Assembly: GCA_904419035.1 (NCBI GenBank)
Contig: CAJFQL010000002.1
Coordinates: 1-64,000, forward strand
Origin: Heritagella caecorum
GTDB taxonomy: Bacteria; Bacillota; Clostridia; Oscillospirales; Acutalibacteraceae
Direction of reading: 5' to 3'
Length of the DNA: 64,000 nt
The notes under the pieces were generated by a model. It saw only the letters and a program-made list of their open reading frames with translations, did no database searches and was not told the DNA's origin. Position numbers and translations under genes: made by a program. Positions within the stretch are counted from its first letter, which is position 1. Every line of letters begins with the position of its first letter. Below, in pieces: positions 9,035-16,706 of the stretch.

Positions 9035-10048
9035 ATGTTTTCAAAAGATATCGGGATCGATCTGGGTACCGCCAATACGCTGGTATTCATGAAGGGCAAG
9101 GGCATTGTCATGCGTGAACCTTCGGTGGTAGCCGTCGATGTGCGCACCGAAGACGTACTGGCTGTGGGTACGCAGGCCAAAGAAATGATTGGCCGTACAC
9201 CCGGTTCCATTGTAGCGGTTCGTCCGCTGAAAGACGGCGTCATTGCCGACTTTGACGTAACGGCGACCATGCTCAAGCATTTTATCCGCAAGGCGCTGCA
9301 TAACAGCTCCTTCAGCCGTCCGCGCGTAGTGGTGTGCATTCCCTCTGGCGTAACGGAAGTGGAACGCCGCGCGGTAGAAGACGCCGCCCGTCAGGCCGGC
9401 GCCAAAGATGTCGAATTGATTGAAGAACCCATGGCGGCGGCCATTGGCGCCGGTTTGCCGGTGGCGGAACCCACGGGCAGCATGGTGGTGGATATCGGCG
9501 GCGGTACGGCAGAAGTGGCCGTCATTTCCCTGGGGGATATTGTTACGTCGGTTTCCGTGCGTGTCGCCGGGGATAAATTTGACGAAGCGATTATTTCCTA
9601 TGTGAAAAAGAAGTACAACCTGCTCATCGGGGAACGCACGGCAGAAGATATCAAAATCCGCATTGGTTCGGCCTATCCCACGGAGGAAACAGAAAACGCT
9701 ACCATGGAAATCAAAGGCCGCAACCTGGTAGACGGGCTGCCGAAAAACGTCGTGGTTTCGGCGGATGAAGTGCGCGAAGCGCTGGGCGATTCGCTGCAGA
9801 CCATTGTAGAAGCCATTAAGAACACGCTGGAAAAAACGCCGCCGGAACTGTCGGCGGATATTATCGACCACGGGATTATGCTCACGGGCGGCGGTGCCCT
9901 GCTGCGGGGCCTGGACCAGTTGGTGAGCCGCGAAACCGGTATGCCGGTACATGTGGCTGAACGGCCGCTGGACTGCGTGGTAGACGGGACCGGCAAGCGG
10001 TTGGAAGTGGCGCTCCCGGCTTCGTATTACAAAGCCCGCAGACGATAA
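9035..10048 (+). CDS. mreB: rod shape-determining protein MreB
   Basis: A 337-residue bacterial actin. It polymerises into membrane-bound filaments that steer lateral wall synthesis. ATP-binding motifs are clear: phosphate 1 GIDLGTANTLVF near residue 8, phosphate 2 VVDIGGGTAEVAV near 158 and the adenosine motif MLTGGGALLRGLD near 288. I start at MFSKDIG (9035), which has GGGGAAG upstream and matches family starts; an upstream in-frame ATG at 9008 adds nine untypical residues. It opens the mreBCD-PBP2 operon. A GC-rich hairpin in the following 100 bases may lower expression of the downstream genes. Confidence 0.95.
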   Translation: MFSKDIGIDLGTANTLVFMKGKGIVMREPSVVAVDVRTEDVLAVGTQAKEMIGRTPGSIVAVRPLKDGVIADFDVTATMLKHFIRKALHNSSFSRPRVVVCIPSGVTEVERRAVEDAARQAGAKDVELIEEPMAAAIGAGLPVAEPTGSMVVDIGGGTAEVAVISLGDIVTSVSVRVAGDKFDEAIISYVKKKYNLLIGERTAEDIKIRIGSAYPTEETENATMEIKGRNLVDGLPKNVVVSADEVREALGDSLQTIVEAIKNTLEKTPPELSADIIDHGIMLTGGGALLRGLDQLVSRETGMPVHVAERPLDCVVDGTGKRLEVALPASYYKARRR

Positions 10049-10060
10049 GAGAAAAAAGGA

Positions 10061-10105
10061 CGGAAAGTGCGGAGGGCTGTGAGGAAGACGGCTCCCCGCG
10101 CTTTG
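10061..10105 (+). other. GC-rich hairpin between mreB and mreC
   Basis: AAAGTGCGGAGGGCTG pairs with CGGCTCCCCGCGCTTTG with small mismatches. The downstream tail is only weakly T-rich, so partial termination or mRNA processing is more likely than full termination. Confidence 0.4.
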
Positions 10106-10152
10106 TTTTCCCGTGAAAAACAGCCCAAAATGGGATGATAGGGGGCTTTGGT

Positions 10153-11082
10153 GTGAAAGATTTTTTTCATACACATAATTTTCGCATGCTGCTGGGCACC
10201 ATCGCGGTTTTGCTGGCGTTTATGCTGTACAGTGCCAGCATGGACGGCACGTTGACGGCCAGCCTGTTTTCGTTTGTTTCGTCACCGCTGGAGCGGGTTT
10301 CGACGCTGGCGGTCAATAATGCTTCGGCCGCTGTGGAAGATGCGACGGTTTCAACGGAGGACTTACAGGCAGAGATTAAAAAGCTGGAAGAAGAAAACCA
10401 GCGGCTGCGGGATCAATTGGTGGATTACTATGAAATGAAGCAGAAAAACGAACAGTACGAATCCATTTTGGAAATCAAACAGAATAACAAGGATTTCCAA
10501 ATGGTGTCGGCCGCGGTGATCAGCCGCGATCCGGCTGAGCTGTTCGGCGGTTTTACCATCGACCAGGGACGCCTATCGGGGATCAGCGTCAATGATCCGG
10601 TGATCACCAGCGATGGTGTGGTCGGCTGGGTATCCAAGGTGGAAGCCACCACCAGTTATGTGACCACGATTCTGTCGCCCGAAACGAATATTGGTGTCAT
10701 CAGCAAGGAAAAGCGGGAAAGCGGCGTCGTCAGTTCTGATTTAAAGTTAGCCGACCAGGGATTGGTGCGCATGTCCTTTTTAACAGCGGAAACCAAGCTG
10801 GAAGAAGGGGATATTATCACGACCACGGGGCTGGCGGGGATCTACCCCAAAGACCTCATTGTAGGACAGGTCAAGAGTTTGGAAGTGTCCGACGGCGGTG
10901 TCACCCGCTGTGCGTTGATTGAGCCGTATGTGGACGTTAAAGAAGTGCACGATGTGTTTGTGATCACCGATTTCTACGGAAAAGGCGAGATCAGCGAATC
11001 GACAACCGATACTACCGCGCAGGATAACAGCGGCAAAGAGAGCAGCGAAAACAGTGAGGAAAGTTCGAAAGGGGATTCCTGA
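10153..11082 (+). CDS. mreC: rod shape-determining protein MreC
   Basis: A 309-residue envelope scaffold that links MreB to PBP2 and the elongation complex. There is one N-terminal membrane segment (about residues 11-30), then a coiled-coil (about 72-110, rich in Glu/Lys/Gln with EELEEENQRLRDQ character), then the double beta-barrel domain ending near 275. A Ser/Glu-rich tail closes it. I favour the GTG at 10153, with GGGGG 5-6 bases upstream, giving MKDFFHTHNF as in relatives; an ATG at 10135 in frame is the alternative. Its stop overlaps the mreD start by one base. Confidence 0.9.
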   Translation: MKDFFHTHNFRMLLGTIAVLLAFMLYSASMDGTLTASLFSFVSSPLERVSTLAVNNASAAVEDATVSTEDLQAEIKKLEEENQRLRDQLVDYYEMKQKNEQYESILEIKQNNKDFQMVSAAVISRDPAELFGGFTIDQGRLSGISVNDPVITSDGVVGWVSKVEATTSYVTTILSPETNIGVISKEKRESGVVSSDLKLADQGLVRMSFLTAETKLEEGDIITTTGLAGIYPKDLIVGQVKSLEVSDGGVTRCALIEPYVDVKEVHDVFVITDFYGKGEISESTTDTTAQDNSGKESSENSEESSKGDS

Positions 11083-11594
11083 TGGATAAACGAAAAGCCA
11101 TTCGGTACCTGGCGTATTCCCTGGAACTTATTGTACTGTTTATTTTGCAGGAAACCCCTGGGCTGATGTTCAGTCTATGGGGAGAACGGCCTTCGTTCCT
11201 GTTTTTGTGCATGATCGCCATTGCCCAATTCGAAAGCGAAATCCCCGCCATGGCCTTTGGCGTCTTTGGCGGGCTCTTGGTAGATTACGGCATGGGCGGT
11301 GTGATGGGTATGCATGCGCTGATGATGGCGGTGCTGTGCTATGTGATCAGCAGTTTCAGCCGCAATTTGCTGCGCAATAACGTATTGACGGCGTTCATCG
11401 TGAGTATAGGGGCGCTGGCGCTGGTGTTCTTGTGCGACTGGGTGTTTGATTATGTGCTGGTGTATGACCAGTACCGGGTCTATGCCCTGACCCATCACTA
11501 TTTGCCCCGATACGGGATCACGGTGATTTGGACGCCGTTTACGTATTTCTTCAACCGCGCATTTTTCATGCGTTTGCGTTCTGCTCAGGATTAA
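11082..11594 (+). CDS. mreD: rod shape-determining protein MreD
   Basis: A 170-residue integral membrane protein with about five hydrophobic segments, the usual size and topology of MreD. It sits between mreC and PBP2 as in most rod-shaped Firmicutes and works with MreC in the elongasome. The start codon overlaps the mreC stop (TGATG), indicating translational coupling. Assignment rests on topology and position more than on sequence motifs. Confidence 0.85.
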   Translation: MDKRKAIRYLAYSLELIVLFILQETPGLMFSLWGERPSFLFLCMIAIAQFESEIPAMAFGVFGGLLVDYGMGGVMGMHALMMAVLCYVISSFSRNLLRNNVLTAFIVSIGALALVFLCDWVFDYVLVYDQYRVYALTHHYLPRYGITVIWTPFTYFFNRAFFMRLRSAQD

Positions 11595-11630
11595 AAAAGC
11601 CGGGAGTTTCAGGAAAGGAGATATGCCGTT

Positions 11631-13748
11631 TTGAAAAAGCTGCAAAACGTGGCGCGTCCGCTGTTTTTGTGTTTGGTGATCGCCATGGTGTTTGGCATCT
11701 ATGCCGTTCGTCTGATGCAGTGGCAGTTGGTGGAAGGGGAAACATTTTTGAACCTTTCCGATTCCTCTACCTCGTCCTTTATTAAGCTGACGGCAGCCCG
11801 GGGGGAAATCCTTGACAGCGAAGGCAATGCCTTGGCGGCCAATCGTACCGCCTACCAGATTGCGTTTAAACGTACAGAAGTGGATATGGATACCATCAAC
11901 GATACCATTCTGGCCCTGGTGCAGCTGCTGGAAGAGCGGGATGAAAAATGGATTGACAATTTGCCCATCGATCTGAAAGAAGACGGCACGTACGAATTCC
12001 GGGCGGATAGCGACAGCGAGATTTCGTATATGAAGAGCGCCAGTATGCTCAATGTGAACGACTATGCCACAGCCGACCAGTGTATGGCCCAGTTTGTGGA
12101 GATGTTTCAGTGCCAGGGGTATACAAAAGAAGAACAGCGCGCCATTATTTCGGTGCGCTATAATATGGTGAAAAACCAGTTCGGCTATTACACGCCGTAC
12201 TTGTTTGCCGATGATGTCAGCAGCGACACCATGCAGATTATCAGCGAAAAAAGTCTGGAACTGCCGGGAGTTTATGTACAGGTGGGCACCGTGCGGGAAT
12301 ATACCGATGGCTCGCTGGCCCCGCACATTATCGGGCAGACCGGGTACCTCAGCCAGGAGCAGTACGACCAGCTGAAAGAAGATGGCCGGCTTTACTCCGC
12401 CGATAACCTTTCGGGGTACACCTATGACGATGTCATCGGGAAAAGCGGGATTGAATCGGTATTTGAAAGCGATTTGCGCGGCACATACGGAAAAGAAGAA
12501 CTGTCGATTGACAGTAACGGGGAAGTGGCCCAGGATGAAGTTACCGTTCAGCCCGAAGCGGGCAATACGGTGTGGCTGACCCTTAATTCCCGCATTCAGA
12601 AGGTGGCCAATGCGTCGCTGGCGAAAAATGTAAAAGCCTCCGCCGAAGCGGGACAGCTGTCGGCAAACGATAAGTGGTATGGCCAGGACTGCGTGGCCGG
12701 CGCCGCTATTATGGTCGATGTGGAAACAGGGGGCATTCTGTGTGCCTCCACCTTCCCGACGTATGATATCAATGAGTATCTGACCAACGCCAAATACAAC
12801 CAAAAAATCAATGAAGATGAAACCAACCCCATGGTCAACCGGGCTTTCAGCGGGCAGTTTACCCCCGGTTCTACGTTTAAACCGTTGGTGGCCTCTGCTG
12901 CTTTACAGGAAGGGGTTCTAACAGAAGATACTACCATTCACTGTAGCGGTGTGTACGATTACTTTGCCGATACCGGGTTTACCCTGGGTTGTATGGGGAC
13001 CCATGGTTCGATTAATGTGATCACGGCGCTGGAAAGATCGTGCAACGTATTCTTCTGTGAAACGGGCCGCCGGCTGGGGATTGAAAAAATTGATGCCTAT
13101 GGAACGCTGTTCGGGCTGGGAGAACCCAGTGGTGTAGAAGTCAGTGAAGGGAATGGGCTGCTGGCCAATCCTACCGATTACGAAAAGAACCACGGCAGCA
13201 GCTGGACCAGCGGTATTACGGTACAGGCGTCTATTGGGCAGAGCGATAACTCGTTTACCCCCGTGCAGCTAGCCAGTTATATTACCACCATCGCGAACGA
13301 TGGAGTGCGCATCCGGCTGCATCTGGAAGACAAAATTACCGATTATACCGGAGAAGAAGTGATTGAACAGATTGGACGGGAAGAACTCAATCACTGCGGC
13401 GTGGATTTAGAAAACCTGCAAATTGTGCAGGAAGGCCTTAGGGCCGTGTGTGCTTCTTCGGACGGTACCGGCCGTTCTTTGGCGGATTACGGGATTGCTG
13501 TAGCGGGTAAAACCGGTACGGCTGAAAACCCCAGCCATTCGGATAACGAACTGTTTGTGGGATATGCACCGTACGATGATCCCCAGATTGCTATTGTGGT
13601 TGTGATTGAGTATGGCGACAAAGCCACTTATTCGATGAACGTGGTGCGCGATTTGCTCGATGCCTATTTCTATGGGGCGTATGTGGACGAGGATGGCAAT
13701 ATTCAGGTTCCGTCGGCCACCACGCAACAGGAAAAAACGGATGAATAA
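11631..13748 (+). CDS. mrdA: penicillin-binding protein 2 (elongation transpeptidase)
   Basis: A 705-residue class B PBP that cross-links peptidoglycan during elongation. One N-terminal membrane anchor (about 10-28) is followed by the dimerisation domain with GEILDSEGNALA, then the transpeptidase domain. Its motifs are complete: S414-T-F-K417, S470-C-N472 and KTGTAEN near 627. The start is TTG at 11631 with AAAGGAG 10 bases upstream; the nearby ATG at 11623 is out of frame and stops at once. An insertion-rich segment around 85-210 is longer than in E. coli PBP2. It is the last gene before a hairpin and a fresh promoter, so it closes the mre unit. Confidence 0.93.
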   Translation: MKKLQNVARPLFLCLVIAMVFGIYAVRLMQWQLVEGETFLNLSDSSTSSFIKLTAARGEILDSEGNALAANRTAYQIAFKRTEVDMDTINDTILALVQLLEERDEKWIDNLPIDLKEDGTYEFRADSDSEISYMKSASMLNVNDYATADQCMAQFVEMFQCQGYTKEEQRAIISVRYNMVKNQFGYYTPYLFADDVSSDTMQIISEKSLELPGVYVQVGTVREYTDGSLAPHIIGQTGYLSQEQYDQLKEDGRLYSADNLSGYTYDDVIGKSGIESVFESDLRGTYGKEELSIDSNGEVAQDEVTVQPEAGNTVWLTLNSRIQKVANASLAKNVKASAEAGQLSANDKWYGQDCVAGAAIMVDVETGGILCASTFPTYDINEYLTNAKYNQKINEDETNPMVNRAFSGQFTPGSTFKPLVASAALQEGVLTEDTTIHCSGVYDYFADTGFTLGCMGTHGSINVITALERSCNVFFCETGRRLGIEKIDAYGTLFGLGEPSGVEVSEGNGLLANPTDYEKNHGSSWTSGITVQASIGQSDNSFTPVQLASYITTIANDGVRIRLHLEDKITDYTGEEVIEQIGREELNHCGVDLENLQIVQEGLRAVCASSDGTGRSLADYGIAVAGKTGTAENPSHSDNELFVGYAPYDDPQIAIVVVIEYGDKATYSMNVVRDLLDAYFYGAYVDEDGNIQVPSATTQQEKTDE

Positions 13749-13765
13749 AAAGAACAGACAACGTG

Positions 13766-13797
13766 ACAAAGCCCCCGCTTTTTCCCGGGGGCTTTGT
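13766..13797. terminator. hairpin after PBP2
   Basis: A 12-bp perfect stem (13766-13777 with 13786-13797) with an 8-base loop. The GC core is strong but the T-run on the plus strand is missing, so termination is probable rather than certain. Confidence 0.6.
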
Positions 13798-13818
13798 GCA
13801 ATACCATGGAAAAAAATT

Positions 13819-13847
13819 TTGACAGCCATGGGAATTTGTGATAGTAT
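13819..13847 (+). promoter_or_regulatory. promoter of minD
   Basis: Perfect TTGACA (13819-13824), 17 bases, TAGTAT (13842-13847), 21 bases before the minD start. It would give minD-mgsA their own transcript independent of the mre operon. Confidence 0.75.
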
Positions 13848-13868
13848 GTAAACTGAGGTAAAAGAGAA

Positions 13869-14615
13869 ATGGGTGCAATCACGGTTGTAACATCGGGAAA
13901 AGGCGGAGTCGGCAAATCCACCATTACGGCACATTTAGGGCGCGCTTTGGCTATGAGAGGGCGCCGGGTGCTGATTTTGGACGGAGACGCCGGGTTGCGC
14001 TGCCAGGATTTGCTTTTGGGCGTATCTTCTTCCCTGCTTTTTGATATGGGCGACGTTGTGAGGGGGAATTGTGAGCCGATTCGGGCGATTTATGAATGCC
14101 CCGATACCCAGGGGTTATGGCTTTTGCCGGCCCCCCAGACATGGGAAAACCGCCTGTCGCCGTACGTGATGCGCCAACTGGCCGAATTGCTCGCCGATTA
14201 TTATGACCATGTGCTCATCGACAGTCCGGCCGGAATTGATGAAGGGTTCGAAGCAGCTTGTGCGGCGGCCCAGCGTGCGTTGGTTGTGACGCAATGCACG
14301 CCGGTTTGCCTGCGCAGTTCGGAACATGTGCACCGGCTGTTAACGGACCGGGGGATCCGGCAGCAGCGGCTGATTATTAACCGCTTTTCCTACGCAGCGT
14401 TTCGCCGGCAAGATGATTTTGATGATCTGGATAGTGTGATCGATACCGCCGGCATCCGTCTGATGGGAATTGTTCCGGAAGATACTTTGCTGGCCAAAAA
14501 TGGCGATCAGAAAAGCCTGCTGCTGCGGCGTTCGGCAGGTTTTGCCGCCATGCAACGTTTGGCCGCTCGTTTGGAAGGAGAATCGGTTCCGCTTGGCTCT
14601 TTGCGTAAGTTTTAA
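13869..14615 (+). CDS. minD: MinD-like ParA/MinD ATPase
   Basis: A 248-residue deviant-Walker ATPase. The A motif is KGGVGKST (residues ~11-18, signature Lys present), the A' motif LILDGDAGLRCQD (~37) and the B-type motif HVLIDSPAGID (~119). MinD positions the division site, normally by recruiting MinC to the membrane. The C-terminal helix AGFAAMQRLAARLEG may be the amphipathic membrane-targeting helix, though it is not at the extreme end. No minC or minE is beside it, although Clostridia usually keep minC-minD-minE between PBP2 and mgsA. Either MinC/MinE are elsewhere or this MinD works differently. Confidence 0.82.
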   Translation: MGAITVVTSGKGGVGKSTITAHLGRALAMRGRRVLILDGDAGLRCQDLLLGVSSSLLFDMGDVVRGNCEPIRAIYECPDTQGLWLLPAPQTWENRLSPYVMRQLAELLADYYDHVLIDSPAGIDEGFEAACAAAQRALVVTQCTPVCLRSSEHVHRLLTDRGIRQQRLIINRFSYAAFRRQDDFDDLDSVIDTAGIRLMGIVPEDTLLAKNGDQKSLLLRRSAGFAAMQRLAARLEGESVPLGSLRKF

Positions 14616-14664
14616 AAAACAAAGAGCCGGGGGAACGTAAGTTTTAGGAGAGGATGATACGGAC

Positions 14665-15069
14665 ATGAATATCGCTTTGATTGCACACGATGCGAAAAAA
14701 GAACTGATGGTGCAGTTCTGCATTGCTTATTGCGGACTATTAAGCCGTCATTCCCTTTGCGCAACAGGAACAACGGGAAAACTGGTGTCGGAGGCAACCG
14801 GTTTACAGGTGCAGCGCTTTTTAAGCGGCCCGCAGGGGGGCGATCAGCAGATTGCCGCTCGGATTGCCTGTAACGAAGTGGACTTACTCTTATTTTTCCG
14901 TGATCCGTTGACGGCAAAGCCCCAGGAACCCAATGATATGAATATGCTGCGCCTGTGCGACATGCACAACATTCCCGTGGCTACCAACATTGCCACGGCG
15001 GAAGTGCTGATTCACGGGTTGGAACGTGGCGATCTGGATTGGCGCGATATTCTGAACCCCAAAGCATAA
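14665..15069 (+). CDS. mgsA: methylglyoxal synthase
   Basis: A 134-residue enzyme converting dihydroxyacetone phosphate to methylglyoxal and phosphate, a bypass that relieves sugar-phosphate build-up. Motifs seen: IALIAHDAKK at the start, CATGTTG (phosphate loop, ~33-39), GPQGGDQQI with the catalytic-region Asp (~56-62), FFRDPLTAKP (~78) and DMHNIPVATN (~100). Length is slightly short but complete. Thirty to fifty bases separate it from minD, and GGAGAGG lies upstream. Its position next to minD is conserved in Clostridia. Confidence 0.95.
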   Translation: MNIALIAHDAKKELMVQFCIAYCGLLSRHSLCATGTTGKLVSEATGLQVQRFLSGPQGGDQQIAARIACNEVDLLLFFRDPLTAKPQEPNDMNMLRLCDMHNIPVATNIATAEVLIHGLERGDLDWRDILNPKA

Positions 15070-15071
15070 GG

Positions 15072-15331
15072 TGAAATATTCCAGAAAGTGAATACGGTGA
15101 TGACCGGGATGAGTACCCTTTTTTCCGCCACAGAGAGGCGTGCCAAGGCTGGAAGCGCGCTGCACACGAAAAAAGGGGAAAGACACCCGTGAGCCGTTTT
15201 TGGTACCAATTGGTACCCGTATCCCGGCGTTACGGGGAAAGGGAGCTGTCTGCCCGGCAGGCAGCTCTGAAAAAGGGTGGCACCACGAGGCAGTAGTCCC
15301 TCGTCCCTTTGTGGGACGGGGGTTCTTTTTT
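15072..15331 (+). ncRNA. T-box leader of hisS-aspS (probably tRNA-Asp-reading)
   Basis: A full T-box. Stem I base CGGG/CCCG (15104-15107 with 15186-15189) is followed by a specifier loop with 5' side ATGAGTA. The upper helix is CCCTTTTTTC with GAAAAAAGGG, and an AGAGAG/GGAAG apical region is present. The 3' loop strand ends GAC-A (GAC at 15182-15184), so the specifier is Asp GAC; CAC (15184-15186) overlaps it. The T-box bulge is AGGGTGGCACCACG (15274-15287). Its TGGC pairs with a tRNA end having G73, as in tRNA-Asp, not the C73 of bacterial tRNA-His. A terminator stem (15298-15307 with 15313-15322) and T-run follow. Uncharged tRNA would favour read-through into hisS and aspS. Confidence 0.9.
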
Positions 15332-15394
15332 TATTTTACCGCCGGCTACATGGCCGGCCAGTCTACCATTGTTTCAAGAGAAGGAGAAAAAACC

Positions 15395-16687
15395 ATGGCA
15401 CTATTGACGCAGGCGCCCAAGGGTACGCAGGATTTGCTTCCCCGGGAAAGCGCCAAATGGAGAACCGCCGAAGAAGTTATGCGCTCGGAAGCGGCCGTAC
15501 ACGGCTTTGGCGAAGTGCGTACCCCGGTGTTTGAACACACCGAACTGTTCTTGCGCAGTGTAGGGGATACCACCGATGTGGTCGAAAAGCAGATGTACAC
15601 ATTTGAAGACAAAGGCGGACGTTCCGTGACTTTGCGTCCGGAAGGGACGGCCGGGGTGGCCCGCGCCATGCTGGAACACGCGATGTATAACGACGGCCTG
15701 CCGGTGAAGGTGTACTACCACACCAGCTGCTACCGCTATGAAAAACCCCAGGCGGGGCGCTTGCGGGAATTCCACCAGTTTGGCGTGGAAATGTTCGGGG
15801 CGGCCCAACCGGCGGCCGATGCGGAAGTCATCTGCCTGGCCAAAGGCATTTTTGACCGGCTGGGGGTCAAAAACCTGACCCTGGAACTCAATTCCATCGG
15901 ATGTCCCACCTGCCGCGCCCGGTATCACGAAGCGCTGAAAGCGTACTTTACCGGCCGGAAAGACGAACTGTGCGAAACGTGCCAGTCCCGCCTGGAGCGT
16001 AACCCCATGCGGATTCTGGACTGCAAAAGCCCGGTGTGCAGCAAAATCGCCGAAGGGGCGCCGGTGATCCTCGATTACCTGTGCGAGGATTGCCGCGACC
16101 ACTTTGAAAGCGTGAAGCAGTACCTGACCGAAGCCGGGCTGGCGTTTACGGTGAACCCCACCATTGTGCGCGGGCTGGATTATTACACCCGCACGGTGTT
16201 TGAATTTGTGTCCAACGATCTGGGGGCCCAGAGCACTGTGTGCGGCGGCGGCCGGTACGACGGGCTGATTGAACAGATGGGCGGCAAACCTATGCCGGGT
16301 TTGGGCTTTGGGCTCGGTATGGAACGGCTGATGCTGATTTTGCAGGCCCAGGGCATCGAATTGCCCGAGGATAAACCTTGCGAAGTTTTCCTGGCTTCCA
16401 TGGGCGAGGCGGCCTCCCGCCGGGCGTTTGCTTTGACCGAACAGCTGCACCGCTGCGGCGTAGCGGCCGAAGTGGATGTGTGCGGGCGCAGCCTGAAGGC
16501 GCAAATGAAGTACGCCAACAAAATCGGCGCGGCGTTTACCATGGTACTGGGGGACGACGAATTGCAGCAGGGGAAGGCCCAGGTGAAAAATATGAAGACC
16601 GGCGAAGTAAATCCCATTTCGCTGGGCGAAACGTTCATAGGGGAGTACCTTGCCATTACGACGAAAATGCCGGGCTTGACGGACTAA
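15395..16687 (+). CDS. hisS: histidyl-tRNA synthetase
   Basis: A 430-residue class II synthetase charging tRNA-His. Motifs: APKGTQDLLP at the N-terminus, motif 2 with CYRYEKPQAGRLREFHQFGVE (~107-125), the His-binding signature IVRGLDYYTRTVFE (~260), motif 3 PGLGFGLGMERL (~302) and a C-terminal anticodon-binding domain. A four-Cys cluster (CPTC ... CETC, ~170-200) is an insertion seen in many Clostridia. Start ATG 15395 has AAGGAG 10 bases upstream and lies after the T-box terminator. It is followed 19 bases later by aspS. Confidence 0.96.
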   Translation: MALLTQAPKGTQDLLPRESAKWRTAEEVMRSEAAVHGFGEVRTPVFEHTELFLRSVGDTTDVVEKQMYTFEDKGGRSVTLRPEGTAGVARAMLEHAMYNDGLPVKVYYHTSCYRYEKPQAGRLREFHQFGVEMFGAAQPAADAEVICLAKGIFDRLGVKNLTLELNSIGCPTCRARYHEALKAYFTGRKDELCETCQSRLERNPMRILDCKSPVCSKIAEGAPVILDYLCEDCRDHFESVKQYLTEAGLAFTVNPTIVRGLDYYTRTVFEFVSNDLGAQSTVCGGGRYDGLIEQMGGKPMPGLGFGLGMERLMLILQAQGIELPEDKPCEVFLASMGEAASRRAFALTEQLHRCGVAAEVDVCGRSLKAQMKYANKIGAAFTMVLGDDELQQGKAQVKNMKTGEVNPISLGETFIGEYLAITTKMPGLTD

Positions 16688-16706
16688 GATACAGGAGGAA
16701 AGACAG

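Noticed and set aside
11175..12803. 542-codon minus-strand frame across mreD and PBP2
   Set aside because: Shadow of two well-supported genes; no family features and it crosses their boundary.
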